Assembly: GCA_043739785.1 (NCBI GenBank)
Contig: JAYUDN010000027.1
Span: forward strand, 1-28,444
DNA: 28,444 bases
Direction: 5' to 3'
Source of the DNA: JAYUDN01 sp043739785
GTDB lineage: Bacteria; Patescibacteriota; Gracilibacteria; BD1-5; UBA2023
Made by a program: the position numbers and the translations under genes. Of this stretch, positions 10,405 to 18,760 are shown piece after piece. The notes under the pieces are model-generated. The model searched no databases, was not told where the DNA came from, and saw nothing but the letters and a program-made list of their open reading frames with translations. The first letter of the stretch is position 1. Each line of letters opens with the position of its first letter.

Positions 10405-10551
10405 ACAGAACCTCAGCAACATTAAGAGTTCGGATGTATTGTTATTTCTCCTTTTTGTAGGAGGATAAGTTTCGACTGAAGAAATATTTTCCAATACATT
10501 CTTACTATTCATAAAACTTCAATTCCCAAGACTCATTATTTTTTAGAACAG

Positions 10552-11544
10552 ATGTCACCTCAAACAGAAAATCAGTGAACGATAACCATCATTCCTCTTG
10601 GTACCACGAAAACACATGGTCCCTATATGAGTGATGAACTCCTCCAAAATATGACACGCACCCTTCAAGGGAATAAGAAGGTGGTTTGTATCTACAATCG
10701 TCGAGGATCTGCGCATTCCTATGTCTGCAATGACTGTGGCTATCAAGAAATGTGTCCTCATTGCGATATCAGTCTTTCCTACCATACGACTCCTACGAAA
10801 CGGCTCATTTGTCACCAGTGCAATTTTATAGCCCCTGTTTACTGAGAATGTCCGAAATGTTCATGAAATAATATTACTCCTATGGGTATAGGAATACAAA
10901 AGATTGAACTCGCTATGAAAGCATTTTTCCCATCTCATAAGCTGGTACGTATCGATTCAGATGCGAAAAAATCTGAGAAACTTACTCTCCTTGATGAGCT
11001 CGATACGGCAGAGATTATTATCGGAACCCAGATGGTGTTGACGACTCTTCACGAAGATATAGGCCTCATCGCTTTTCTCCTTATCGACAATGATCTCTCG
11101 ATTCCTGAGTTTGATCGTGAGGAAAAAATATACACTCAAATCGTCTATGCAAGGCGTATGGGAGTCCCTGTACTTGTTCAAACCTATGCTACTGAGACCC
11201 CATTTACTGAAATGCTCCTTTCCGGAAATTATAAGTCTTTTCTCTCTGAAACACTAGCCCTTCGAGAGCGATTCCTTTATCCTCCGTATGGAGAATTTAT
11301 CACGCTCTGGGTGCATCATCCCTCGAAAGATATGGTGAAGGATATTATCTACAAACTCATCAATAAGATACAGACCATACAAACTCCGGATATCTTCTCA
11401 TCCTTCGATAAAGATATCTGGGAAAAATATGCGTGAGAGTGGAGACAGAAGATTATCCTCAAAGGAAAAGACCTCGAACTGATCATGCAGAGTCTACGAG
11501 TGGAACTCCTCAAAAATCGACAGGTCTATATGGAACGACACTAA
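10552..11544 (+). CDS. PriA-like protein, C-terminal half only (zinc-binding, no ATPase core)
   Basis: 330 residues; full PriA helicases are about 700-800. It aligns in my reading to the second half only: CIYNRRGSAHSYVCNDCGYQ, all eight zinc cysteines as four CxxC pairs (CNDC, CPHC, CHQC, CPKC, about residues 59-102), then GIGIQKIELAMKAFFPSHKL, RIDSDAKKSEK and IIIGTQMVLTT. Missing: the DNA-binding N-terminus and Walker A/DEAH motifs. The usual GTQM-x-AKGHDF and QVAGRAGR motifs are replaced by GTQMVLTTLHEDI and QIVYARRMGVPVLVQTYATE. Three TGA glycines. Only 147 bases lie between nrdR and this ATG, so no hidden N-terminal part is upstream. It may be a structural remnant of the primosome or partner a separately encoded half. 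Catalysis as a helicase is very unlikely. Confidence 0.8.
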
Positions 11545-11545
11545 A

Positions 11546-13159
11546 TTATACCTTTATCTCACTTCTTTTCATAATACTCCATCCAAGAATCACTAAGATG
11601 ATCAGACCAAAAAGGATAAAGAATCCTCGATAGTCAAAAATACTGAGGAGGAGTCCTCCGAATACCAGTCCGATGACATTCGCGAAGTTCTGAAGGATCT
11701 TCATCGGTGCCGCAGAGGCATTTCCATCTATTTCTTTGAGATCAAGCGTTTTTGCGTAGATGATATTGTATTCTTCGAGAAATTTACTCTGTCCGAGCGA
11801 CATCCCTGCCGCGTATCCGACACTATTGATAAGGGCACAAAGAAGTACCAAGAATCCATTCATATTATCTCAAGCCAAGATTCCCATACCGACTAGAGAT
11901 ACTCCTGAGAGGAGGAGTCAGATACCCCCTACCGTAAGGGTTCCTATTTTATTGGCGATATTTCCCCACACTTCCTGGAGTCAGAAAGCCGGTATAGCGA
12001 TTAATCAGAGGAGTGCATAACTCCACCCCGGCTTGATATTATTGAGGAAGTCCACGAGAAATGAAGCGGCAAAGGTATCCCAAAATCCGAAGGTCAAGAT
12101 CATGCTTAGTGTCCAGTAGATCGAAAGATAAATGGGCTTTCGAGAAAGGATTTTCAGAATAATCATAAACTCACTTTTCGTTTTCGATAGTATCTCGCCC
12201 CAGGGTACAGACTCTTGTGTTTTCGCAGGTTTTATAAACACATAGTTTTTCACTTTGGAGAGGATTCCACCGAGATCGGCAGCACTGACCGTTTCGACGA
12301 GATGTTCTTTGATATTCTCAGCATTGAGCTTCTGGATCGACATCGTGAATTTTTTGATATCCTTCACTTCTATAGATTCCGTCGCATTATCGAAGAATCG
12401 AAGGGTAAAAAACCCGAGTCCTGCGATAATCGATCCGAGTCCAAAAACCGCAAAGGTCGGATTGATCGCGAGGAGAAGTCATGAGAGGAGGAGTCCGCAC
12501 ATACCTCCGATTCCTGAAAGGATATTGTTTCGAGAAAGGATTTTACTATAGTCCGACGGATTCGCATTCGTCAGAACATAACTAAAGGTAGTCACATCGT
12601 TGAGCTCTTTCGTCAGCCCATAACAGAGCGTCGCTACGAGTATGAGTACCCAGTTGAAGGCGCTACCGAAGAACCAGTCACTTATTTTTCCGAGGGTTTC
12701 GACTCCAGCAGCATCAGTAACTGCTTTTACTCATGATCCGACAGAAATCCCGAGGACATTGTAGATAAAATTGAGAAAAATCCCGACAGCAACGAGCTGA
12801 GAAATGGTCGCGATAAAAAAGAGTTTTTTCGAAGAAAAGTATTTCTGCACGATTCAGAGCGGGATATCGAGAAGGAATGCGAGGAAGTTGGCGAGTCAGA
12901 GAAATACCCCAACCATAACGATACTTTTGAGCTGAAAGGTAAAGAAAAATATCATCGTAAAGTGAAATGTGATCCAGGCAAATTGCTGAAATGCTACGGC
13001 AATATAGAAATTCCTGAGCTTATATCCTTCGAGGGACGATGCTACCGAAATCATAACAACTCCATCATTATCAGCTGGTACTTCTTGTGAAATTTCTGGA
13101 GGAGGACTTGTTTCGATTATTTCAGTGCTTTTAGCTGAAACCTGTTCTTCAGGAGGCAT
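11546..13159 (-). CDS. MFS-type multi-pass transporter
   Basis: 537 residues with seven TGA glycines. A hydrophilic N-terminal tail of about 45 residues (PPEEQVSAKSTEIIETSPPP) is followed by roughly 11-12 hydrophobic helices in two groups. These are separated by a charged loop (about 260-335: KDIKKFTMSIQKLNAENIKE through QESVPWGEILSKT). The loop after helix 2 (LLDIPLGIVQKYFSSKKLFF) resembles the MFS loop with conserved basic residues. The C-terminal half ends with FFILFGLIILVILGWSIMKR. Substrate cannot be inferred. Many CPR genomes carry MFS-like proteins of this size, but I do not know a named match. Its stop codon lies one base from the stop of the convergent PriA-like gene. Confidence 0.72.
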
Positions 13160-13229
13160 AGAAAGAGAGTTATATATGCTATATTAACATTTCCTCTTTT
13201 TTTTCACAAATCTTTCCTCTTTTTCTTGT

Positions 13230-13679
13230 TTACCTTTTTCTATAGGCATACATAACAATACCCGCTGTTATCGAAACATTGAGTGAAATTTTCTTCCCAA
13301 CCATTGGAAGTGAAATAACAGCGTCAGATTCCTCAAGGACCTCTTTTTCAATACCTTCGATCTCATTTCCCATAATAACTGCCAAGTTTTCTGGAGGTTC
13401 GAACGTATCGTAGGAGAGAGCATCATCGCCTGTCTCGATACTCGCGATGGTGTAGGAACTTTGGCGAAGTTTCTCAAGAAGTTCGAATATATCTACATAG
13501 TACTCCCAGGTGACCCAGGATTCTGCTCCGAGTGCGGTCTTCGAGATTTCTTTTCTCGGGGGCGTCGGAGTGAATCCCGTCAGGTAGACGATATCCCAAC
13601 CAGCCCCATCAGCCGTACGAAAAACGGAACCGACATTGAGGAGAGAGCGGATATTGTGAAGGATAATGACTCGTTTCAT
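13230..13679 (-). CDS. SpoU/TrmH-family RNA 2'-O-methyltransferase
   Basis: 149 residues, no TGA codon. These enzymes are SPOUT-fold (knotted) and use S-adenosylmethionine to methylate ribose 2'-OH in tRNA or rRNA. Motif 1 is NIRSLLNVGSVFRTADGAG (about 9-27), motif 2 is VIMGNEIEGIEKEVLEESD (about 100-118), and motif 3 is ISLPMVGKKISLNVSITAGI (about 122-141), with the SLNVS knot strand. There is no N-terminal substrate-binding extension, so it is a minimal catalytic domain like TrmL or single-domain TrmH proteins. The exact RNA target is unknown. It starts at ATG in CCTATG context. Confidence 0.93.
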   Translation of the reverse strand: MKRVIILHNIRSLLNVGSVFRTADGAGWDIVYLTGFTPTPPRKEISKTALGAESWVTWEYYVDIFELLEKLRQSSYTIASIETGDDALSYDTFEPPENLAVIMGNEIEGIEKEVLEESDAVISLPMVGKKISLNVSITAGIVMYAYRKR

Positions 13680-13783
13680 AGGAGTTGGTATGATAGTTTT
13701 ATAGCTTGATAGAAGAAATGAAGGTATTTTTATTTTTAAGTGAGTTTTTGTTTTTTTGATTACAACAGTGATTTTTTCGTTAC

Positions 13784-13812
13784 ATGAAAAAAAGAAAGAC
13801 CCGGCAGGGTCT
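13784..13812 (-). terminator. Rho-independent terminator
   Basis: On the minus strand AGACCC-TGCC-GGGTCT (13797-13812) is followed by a T-rich tract (13784-13796). The hairpin starts within the stop codon of the 125-residue gene. Confidence 0.85.
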
Positions 13813-14189
13813 TATACTCATACGGGACGGGTCATTTCTTTGATTTTTCTGAGTTTTTGCATTTGTTCATATGCGACGGTCCCCTCGAGCTGTTCACGAG
13901 TAGATCGACGATTCTCGGCTTTGATGACTGATTTTTCGCGTTCACGAATGAGGGCCTCATCGAGGAGGGTATCGATCACACGAAGTCCTTCGAGGAATTC
14001 TCTTGCGACCTGTTCTTCCACTTCTTCACGAACTTCTATAAATCTGAGAAGGTAGATATCCCAATGATCGAGGATATGACGTTGACGCTCAAACGAGAGG
14101 GCACTAAAAATAACCACAATATTATGCTTCACTTCCTCGGGGAGAGGAGCACGTTCCAGAAGAGTCACGAGGCGAAAATTTTTCGTCAT
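13812..14189 (-). CDS. Hypothetical helical protein, 125 aa
   Basis: MTKNFRLVTLLERAPLPEEV ... EMTRPVGV; the penultimate glycine is a TGA codon and the true stop is TAA at 13812-13814, at the edge of the terminator hairpin. The protein is highly charged and predicted helical, with a long EVREEVEEQVAREFLEGLRV and a KSVIKAENRRSTREQLEG stretch suggesting coiled coils. It has no signal peptide or membrane segment. I do not recognise a family. Gene limits are supported by the tight terminator and by normal codon use. It is monocistronic or the last gene of a unit with the 137-residue gene upstream (28-base gap). Confidence 0.7.
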
Positions 14190-14216
14190 AACAGGGACGG
14201 TGAAAGGGTAGTGGTA

Positions 14217-14630
14217 CTAGGCTGCTTCTTCTTGATTGAAAGTGGTGTCGTTTGCTGCTTTTTTATTGAAACTAGCATTGAAAGAGATATCTGTTGCGGT
14301 TGGTTGATTGAAAGTAGTATTGTTTGCTGCACTCTTTGTGACTGCAAGCGCAACTCCTTGGCTTGTCTTTAGACCGAGATTAAAGCCAGAAGATCCTACT
14401 AGTTGAGAGAGTTGAGACGCTGCAGCTTCAGGTCACTCCGACAGACTTCTATAATTGTTGATGGTTTGATTCCAAGATTTTTTTAATTCTCGAGCAATTT
14501 CTGGATTTTGAACGCTTCCAATAAAACCGTTAAATTCAATATTCAATTGATCCACACTTAATATAGTAGTAGGTTTTTCTTTCATTGCAAGAGAAATATC
14601 TCTATGTTCACGGTAATTTGCATTATTCAT
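14217..14630 (-). CDS. Hypothetical protein, 137 aa, with a repeated C-terminal segment
   Basis: Begins MNNANYREHRDISLAMKEKP and ends ...TTFNQEEAA at TAG; one TGA glycine after SLSE. The first two thirds look globular and helical (VDQLNIEFNGFIGSVQNPEI, KKSWNQTINNYRSL). The last third is low-complexity Asn/Thr/Ala/Phe with two copies of a roughly 33-base unit, read as SAANNTTFNQ and KAANDTTFNQ, with NASFN between. No signal peptide. Family unknown. The repeats hint at recent internal duplication. An inverted repeat just upstream (14640-14672) could be an operator. Confidence 0.6.
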
Positions 14631-14639
14631 ATAGACAAA

Positions 14640-14672
14640 GGTTATTTCCTATGGATTATAACAGAAATAACC
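14640..14672. promoter_or_regulatory. Inverted repeat upstream of the 137-aa gene
   Basis: GGTTATTTC (14640-14648) and GAAATAACC (14664-14672), a perfect 9-base inverted repeat with a 15-base spacer, 9 bases upstream of the minus-strand start codon. Position fits an operator or a 5' leader hairpin; no T-run follows on the plus strand, so a terminator is less likely. Confidence 0.45.
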
Positions 14673-14826
14673 CATAAAAGCAAAAAATATTTTCACTTTT
14701 GTACGCAGATTGATTGAAAAGGCAAATTATTTTTCTCTTTTTCCTCCACTTTCCTCATAACAGAGAGAAGAGATTTTTTCGATATATGAGAGTAAGTACT
14801 TGATTTCTCCTTTATGTATAATTATA

Positions 14827-14858
14827 CCTGCTAACCTGCTAACCTGCTAACCTGTTAG
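14827..14858. repeat. 8-base tandem repeat (CCTGCTAA) at the end of dnaJ
   Basis: Three exact copies (14827-14850) plus a degenerate fourth (CCTGTTAG). The stop codon of the DnaJ-like gene (14855-14857 on the minus strand) lies in the degenerate copy. The rest of 14673-14826 is AT-rich and I see no gene in it. Confidence 0.8.
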
Positions 14859-15589
14859 ATCTGATACCGTATTGCCTCGATCATTTTTTCTACTGTAGAA
14901 TTGAGTGGTGTTGATGGCATTTTCGCATCGACGATGACGTACATATCTCCCGTTTTCCCATCACTCGTTCTTCATTTTCCTGTGATTTTGTATTTTGTTC
15001 CCGGCTTGGTACCAGCTTTTACCTTAAGTCTGAGGTGTTTCCCATAGACGGTTTCGACATCTACAGTCGTCGGGAAGAGAAAGTCGAGAAATGGGATTTC
15101 GATAGTTTTCGTCACGTCGAGTACTTCTTCTATTTTTTTAGTTGGTTCATGTTCTTCTTCTCTTCTGGATCGTGAACTTCAACCTCAATCACTTGAACCA
15201 AAGAGGTCTCATATATCGAATTCGAATCCTTGAGTATTTCCTCGGGATCGCCCTCCTCCGCCAAACTGTGAAAATATATCTTCGAATCCACCGAATCAGG
15301 CTTGTGCTCCGCTCGAGGCTCATCGACTTCTCGAAGATGAAGGATTTCATCCCATTCCACCGAATGGATTCGCACTACTTCCGAATTGGTCGTATTCTTT
15401 CCGTTTCTTGGTATCGCCTACGGTTTGGTAGGCTTCGTTCACTTCCTTAAACTTGGCTTCCGCCTTTTTATCTCACTTGTTACGGTCAGGATGGAACTCG
15501 AGCGCTTTTTTCTTGTAGGCTTTTTTGATCTCGGCCTCGGTCGCAGTTTTGGAAACACCGAGAGTGTCGTAGAAATTTTTAGTTGGCAT
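14855..15589 (-). CDS. DnaJ/CbpA-like J-domain co-chaperone without zinc finger
   Basis: 244 residues and eight TGA glycines. J-domain proteins stimulate the ATPase of DnaK. The J domain is residues 1-70 (MPTKNFYDTLGVSKTATEAE, HPD at 33-35, DRNKGDKKAEAKFKEVNEAY). A Gly/Phe/Ser-rich linker follows (about 71-145), with GFGGFEDIFSQFGGGG and many TGA glycines, then a charged REEEHEP segment and one substrate-binding beta domain (VTKTIEIPFLDFLFPTTVDV, AGTKPGTKYKITGKGRTSDG, DMYVIVDAKMP). There are no CxxCxGxG repeats and only one clear C-terminal domain, so it is CbpA-like and shorter than usual (about 300 residues). It starts at ATG in CCTATG context. dnaK and grpE are not in the window. Confidence 0.9.
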
Positions 15590-15680
15590 AGGAGGGGGGT
15601 GAGGAGGGAGTTGGTTTGCTGGTTAGGAGGGCGCTGGTTAGCGTTATACTGTATATCTATGGAACCCCTCCATTTTATCC

Positions 15681-15713
15681 AAAAAATAGCACCTGTCAAA
15701 GGAAGGTGCTATT
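15681..15713 (-). terminator. Rho-independent terminator after the lipoprotein gene
   Basis: On the minus strand AATAGCACCT, a 9-base loop and AGGTGCTATT are followed by TTTT. The 10-base stem is perfect. It lies between the lipoprotein gene and dnaJ, so the two are separately transcribed. The remainder of 15590-15680 is a G/T-rich leader for dnaJ. Confidence 0.85.
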
Positions 15714-15720
15714 GATTTAA

Positions 15721-15745
15721 AGATAGTTTTTTAAAAAAACTATCT
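15721..15745. terminator. Perfect 12-base palindrome, likely second terminator hairpin
   Basis: AGATAGTTTTTT and AAAAAACTATCT flank a single base. The stem itself holds the A/T runs, so it could act as a weak terminator in either direction, next to the stronger hairpin at 15681-15713. Confidence 0.5.
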
Positions 15746-15771
15746 CAGTATTGTTTTAATAGTTATTTCGT

Positions 15772-16350
15772 CTATCTACATTCAGTTTTCTCGGAAAGTG
15801 GGGAACCGTCAGTCTGAGAGTAGGGTATGCTTTTTGTACAATATTCTGTCGTGGGAGGGGTATAAGTATTTTTACCAGGAGTTGTTAAGGTCTTCCCGGG
15901 CTCTATATAATTTTCATATTTGAAAGTCTTTGGATTATACCCATATACCGATTTTGGTGGGGTATACGTTGAAGTTCATGGAACCCAAGTAGTTATACCT
16001 GGTATATCCTTGGTATATCTTTGAGTTATTTTAGGTGGTTTGAAATCACAAAGTTTCAGAACTTTTTCATTGGTGCTGAAAGTATACGTACAGATACGAT
16101 CTCAAAGTGGGCCATTGTGAGAAAAAAATTTATTAGTAAGTTCAGGCCTCGAAGGTGTAGTTACTATAGGAGGAGTAAATATAGGAGATGATTCATAGGA
16201 TTGGCTCGGACGATACCCTGGCGTACTTCCACAAGCAGAAACAACTAGAGACATGATGAGAGTAGTAATTGCTTGTGTACTAATTGAGCTACTTCAATAT
16301 TTAACATCCGGAGTTTCGTCGAGATTTTGAGTTGTGTGTGAGCGTTTCAT
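15772..16350 (-). CDS. Putative lipoprotein, 192 aa, Pro/Thr/Tyr-rich
   Basis: Three TGA glycines; stop TAG. MKRSHTTQNLDETPDVKYG is a long polar start, followed by a hydrophobic run ITTLIMSLVVSACGS that fits a lipoprotein signal with lipobox VSAC (Cys 40). The n-region is unusually long; an in-frame Met inside the hydrophobic run (LIMSLVV) is too late to be the start. The mature part is rich in Pro, Thr, Tyr and Ser (PPIVTTPSRPELTNK, ITQRYTKDIPGITTWVPGTS, TYTPPKSVYGYNPKTFKYEN), with scattered cysteines (Cys in RICTYTF, LKLCDF, TEYCTKS, ECR) that could form disulfides. Family not recognised. Surface location is inferred from the signal only. Confidence 0.65.
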
Positions 16351-16461
16351 AATTTTTCAGAGAATAAGTAGGGTAAATCTATAGAATATTATAGTATTGT
16401 CAAACTCATTTTATAAAAGTCAAAATTTGCTCTTTCCTCCCTTTTTACTAAGATATCACCT

Positions 16462-18522
16462 ATGAAAGATACTTCCACGAATTCCCTTACAAAAGATGAA
16501 ATTCGAGCACATATTGATTGAATCCTCCTGACTCTTCCAAAGAGTCCGGGGATTTATCAGATGAAGGACGCGAAGGGAGAAGTGATGTATGTCGGAAAGG
16601 CCAAAAACCTCAAGAGTCGAGTCGGGAGTTATTTCGCTCGTACGGAAGATCTCAATATGGCGAAACGGCAAATGGTCGGGAAAATCGTCAATATAGAGGT
16701 CACATTGACGGCGAGTGAGGTCGAGGCCCTGGTTCTTGAGACCAACCTCATCAAGCACCTTCGTCCGAAGTACAATATCCTCATGAAGGATGATAAAAAT
16801 CTAGCATATATCAAAATCACAAGGAGTCCCGTCCCTGAGCTCATCAAAACTCGACAAAAAATACGTGATGGAGCTGAGTATTACGGTCCCTATGTGGCGG
16901 CTGTAGAACAATCGATACGTGCCCTACGTCGCATATTTCGAATACGAAACTGTCGGATGAAGTTCTCTCCTCATCCCCTTACCCCTTCTCCTTTAGGAGA
17001 GGGGCAGGGTGAGGTAATTATCACCGATAAAGCCGGGAGATCGATCCCCTGTATCGATTACTATATCGGACTCTGCCCAGCGCCGTGCCTGCTCGAACCC
17101 TCGAAACTCGCCGAACATAGTAACCATATCGATGATGTTCGTGCGTTTCTAAAGGGGGAAGCTCTGTCACTTTTTTCGAAACTCGAGGCAGAGATGAAGG
17201 AGCATGCGAAACATCTCGAATTCGAAGAAGCGCAGAAGATCAAACAAACGATCGATGCACTCAGGAGCCTGCATGAACGACAAAAAGTGAGAGATCTCCC
17301 GGGAGGGGAGATGGATATCGTGGTCCAGTATGAAAAATATAATCGCCACTTTATCGGACTCACCCAGGTTCGATGAGGACAGATAGTATCCGTCTTTCGA
17401 CATGAGCTCACGACGAAACTCTCGGAAACACCTGAGGAAATGCTCACTGAATTCCTCGCGCTTCAGTACATCGATGTGGGAAGTGATATGCCAGATTTCC
17501 TTGTTCTCTCGAACCCACTCGAAGACGATATCTTTCTCCAGTTTCTCGAGAAGAGTGCTATCAAAATCGAAATACCGAAATCCTGACCGAAGCAAGAACT
17601 TCTGACCTTTACGCTCAATCAACTCCGTGAGTATGCTTATAAGTCGGAACTTGCCACTCTCGAGAATAAAACACTCTCACGTGAACATATGGCGAATGTC
17701 CTCGAGAAGCTTGGACTCCCCATTCCGAAAAAAGGAGAAATTGTTTTCGAATGCTACGATATTTCTCATACACATGGGCAGTTTACGGTGGCGAGCCGTG
17801 CGGTGATCGTGAATGGAAAACCAGACCCGAGTCGATATCGAAAGTATAATATCAAAACCCTCGAATATACTGGGAAAATCGATGACTTCGCTTCACATCA
17901 GGAGGTGATGAAGCGTCGGACGATAGAGGGGCTAGAAGTGGAAAGTGGAAGATTGAAGGTGGAAGAAAAAGATAAGGAAGTTACAGTACCAGTTGAACCA
18001 TCCAAAAAATCAAAAACCTCATCCACCAATTTTCCTCATCTCATCATTATCGATGGAGGGAAGGGGCAGCTCTCAAGTGCTCTCACGGGTATCAAGGAGT
18101 GAATTTTTCAGTACGAATCGAATTATCAATCGAGAAATACTGATTCAAATCTTTCGAACCTTCCAATATTCCAATATTCGAGTATTCCCATTTGTTCTAT
18201 CGCCAAGCGAGAAGAAGAAATATTTCTCCCTGGGAAAAAAGAACCAGTGCTGTTCGAAAAGGGAACGCCAGAACTCATGGTACTCCAGAAGGCTCGGGAT
18301 GAGTCACATCGTTTTGCGATCACGGCAAACCGTCAGGCTCGGACTAAGGCGATGAAGAAAAATATCCTCGAAGAACTCCCGGGCTTCGGTCCTGTGACTC
18401 GTCGAAAGCTCCTCAAGGTCGCCGGAAGTATCGACGATATCAAAAATCTCAGTCTCGAAGAACTCGAAGCCACCTGTAACAAGGCTCAAGTCGAGACAAT
18501 GAGAGATCATGGGATCATATAG
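16462..18522 (+). CDS. uvrC: Excinuclease ABC subunit C
   Basis: 686 residues with four TGA glycines. UvrC makes the two incisions around a UvrA/UvrB-marked lesion. N-terminal GIY-YIG nuclease: SPGIYQMKDAKGEVMYVGKA (about 30-50). Cys-rich RNCR ... IDYYIGLCPAPC region; UVR motif with HAKHLEFEEAQKIKQTIDAL (about 240-270); RNase H-like nuclease with ECYDISHTHGQFTVASRAVI and LIIIDGGKGQLSSA; tandem helix-hairpin-helix ELPGFGPVTRRKLLKVAGSI at about 635-660. It is longer than usual because of three low-complexity inserts: PHPLTPSPLGEGQGEVI (about 170-186, from a palindromic element), VESGRLKVEEKDKEV (about 493-508), and NLSNLPIFQYSSIPI (about 561-575). All core motifs are kept, so the enzyme should work. 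Starts at ATG in CCTATG context. Confidence 0.96.
16969..17014. repeat. Palindromic element inserted in frame in uvrC
   Basis: A 46-base imperfect palindrome: CCTCATCCCC...TTCTCCT, TT, then AGGAGAGGGGCAGGGTGAGG. It is read as PHPLTPSPLGEGQGE in UvrC, between the GIY-YIG domain and the Cys-rich segment where family members have only a short linker. C/G-run style resembles the intergenic G-run units at 1768-1793 and 9661-9696. Confidence 0.85.
17938..17965 (+). repeat. Degenerate 7-base tandem repeat inside uvrC
   Basis: Units GTGGAAA, GTGGAAG, ATTGAAG, GTGGAAG. They are variants of GTTGAAA, the reverse complement of the TTTCAAC heptamer in the tsaD leader. They encode VESGRLKVE just before the conserved IIIDGGKGQL motif. 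Confidence 0.65.
18163..18186 (+). repeat. 8-base tandem repeat (CCAATATT) inside uvrC
   Basis: Two exact copies and a degenerate third (CGAGTATT). They are translated as PIFQYSSI, within an insert preceding the conserved CSIAKREEEIFLPG strand of UvrC. Confidence 0.65.
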
Positions 18523-18668
18523 TAATGAAGAATTGAGAATTAATAATGAATAATGAAGAATATAAGCTGATCCTGTTCTCTATTTTTTACTTTTGAATTA
18601 GGGTTTGATTCACTTTCCAAGAACATAGATAAATCAAAACGGCAATAATACCTTTCCACGATAAATCA

Positions 18669-18699
18669 TTTTGCATAGATGCAAAATATTTGTATGCTC
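18669..18699 (+). promoter_or_regulatory. Putative tsaD promoter overlapping an inverted repeat
   Basis: TTGCAT at 18671-18676 and TATGCT at 18694-18699, spaced 17. The -35 region lies in a perfect palindrome TTTTGCAT-AG-ATGCAAAA (18669-18686), which could be an operator or chance. Between uvrC and here (18523-18668) is AT-rich DNA with AATGAAGAAT-type repeats and no gene. Confidence 0.5.
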
Positions 18700-18755
18700 T
18701 TTCAACTTTCAACTTTCAACTTTCAACTTTCAACTTTCAACTTTCAACTTTCAAC
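18700..18755 (+). repeat. Eight exact copies of TTTCAAC in the tsaD leader
   Basis: A 56-base perfect heptamer array that begins right after the putative -10 box and ends 5 bases before the probable TTG start of tsaD. It would make up nearly the whole untranslated leader. Confidence 0.95.
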
Positions 18756-18760
18756 TTCCT

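Noticed and set aside
10405..10551. A hidden N-terminal part of PriA upstream of the short gene.
   Set aside because: Only 147 bases separate it from nrdR, with stops in all frames and no helicase motif in any of them.
18700..18755. CRISPR array.
   Set aside because: The units are 7 bases with no spacers, and no cas gene is nearby.
18671..18760. Start of tsaD at the upstream TTG (18671).
   Set aside because: It would add a tail translated from the heptamer array and overlaps the putative -35 box; TTG 18761 gives the normal TsaD N-terminus.
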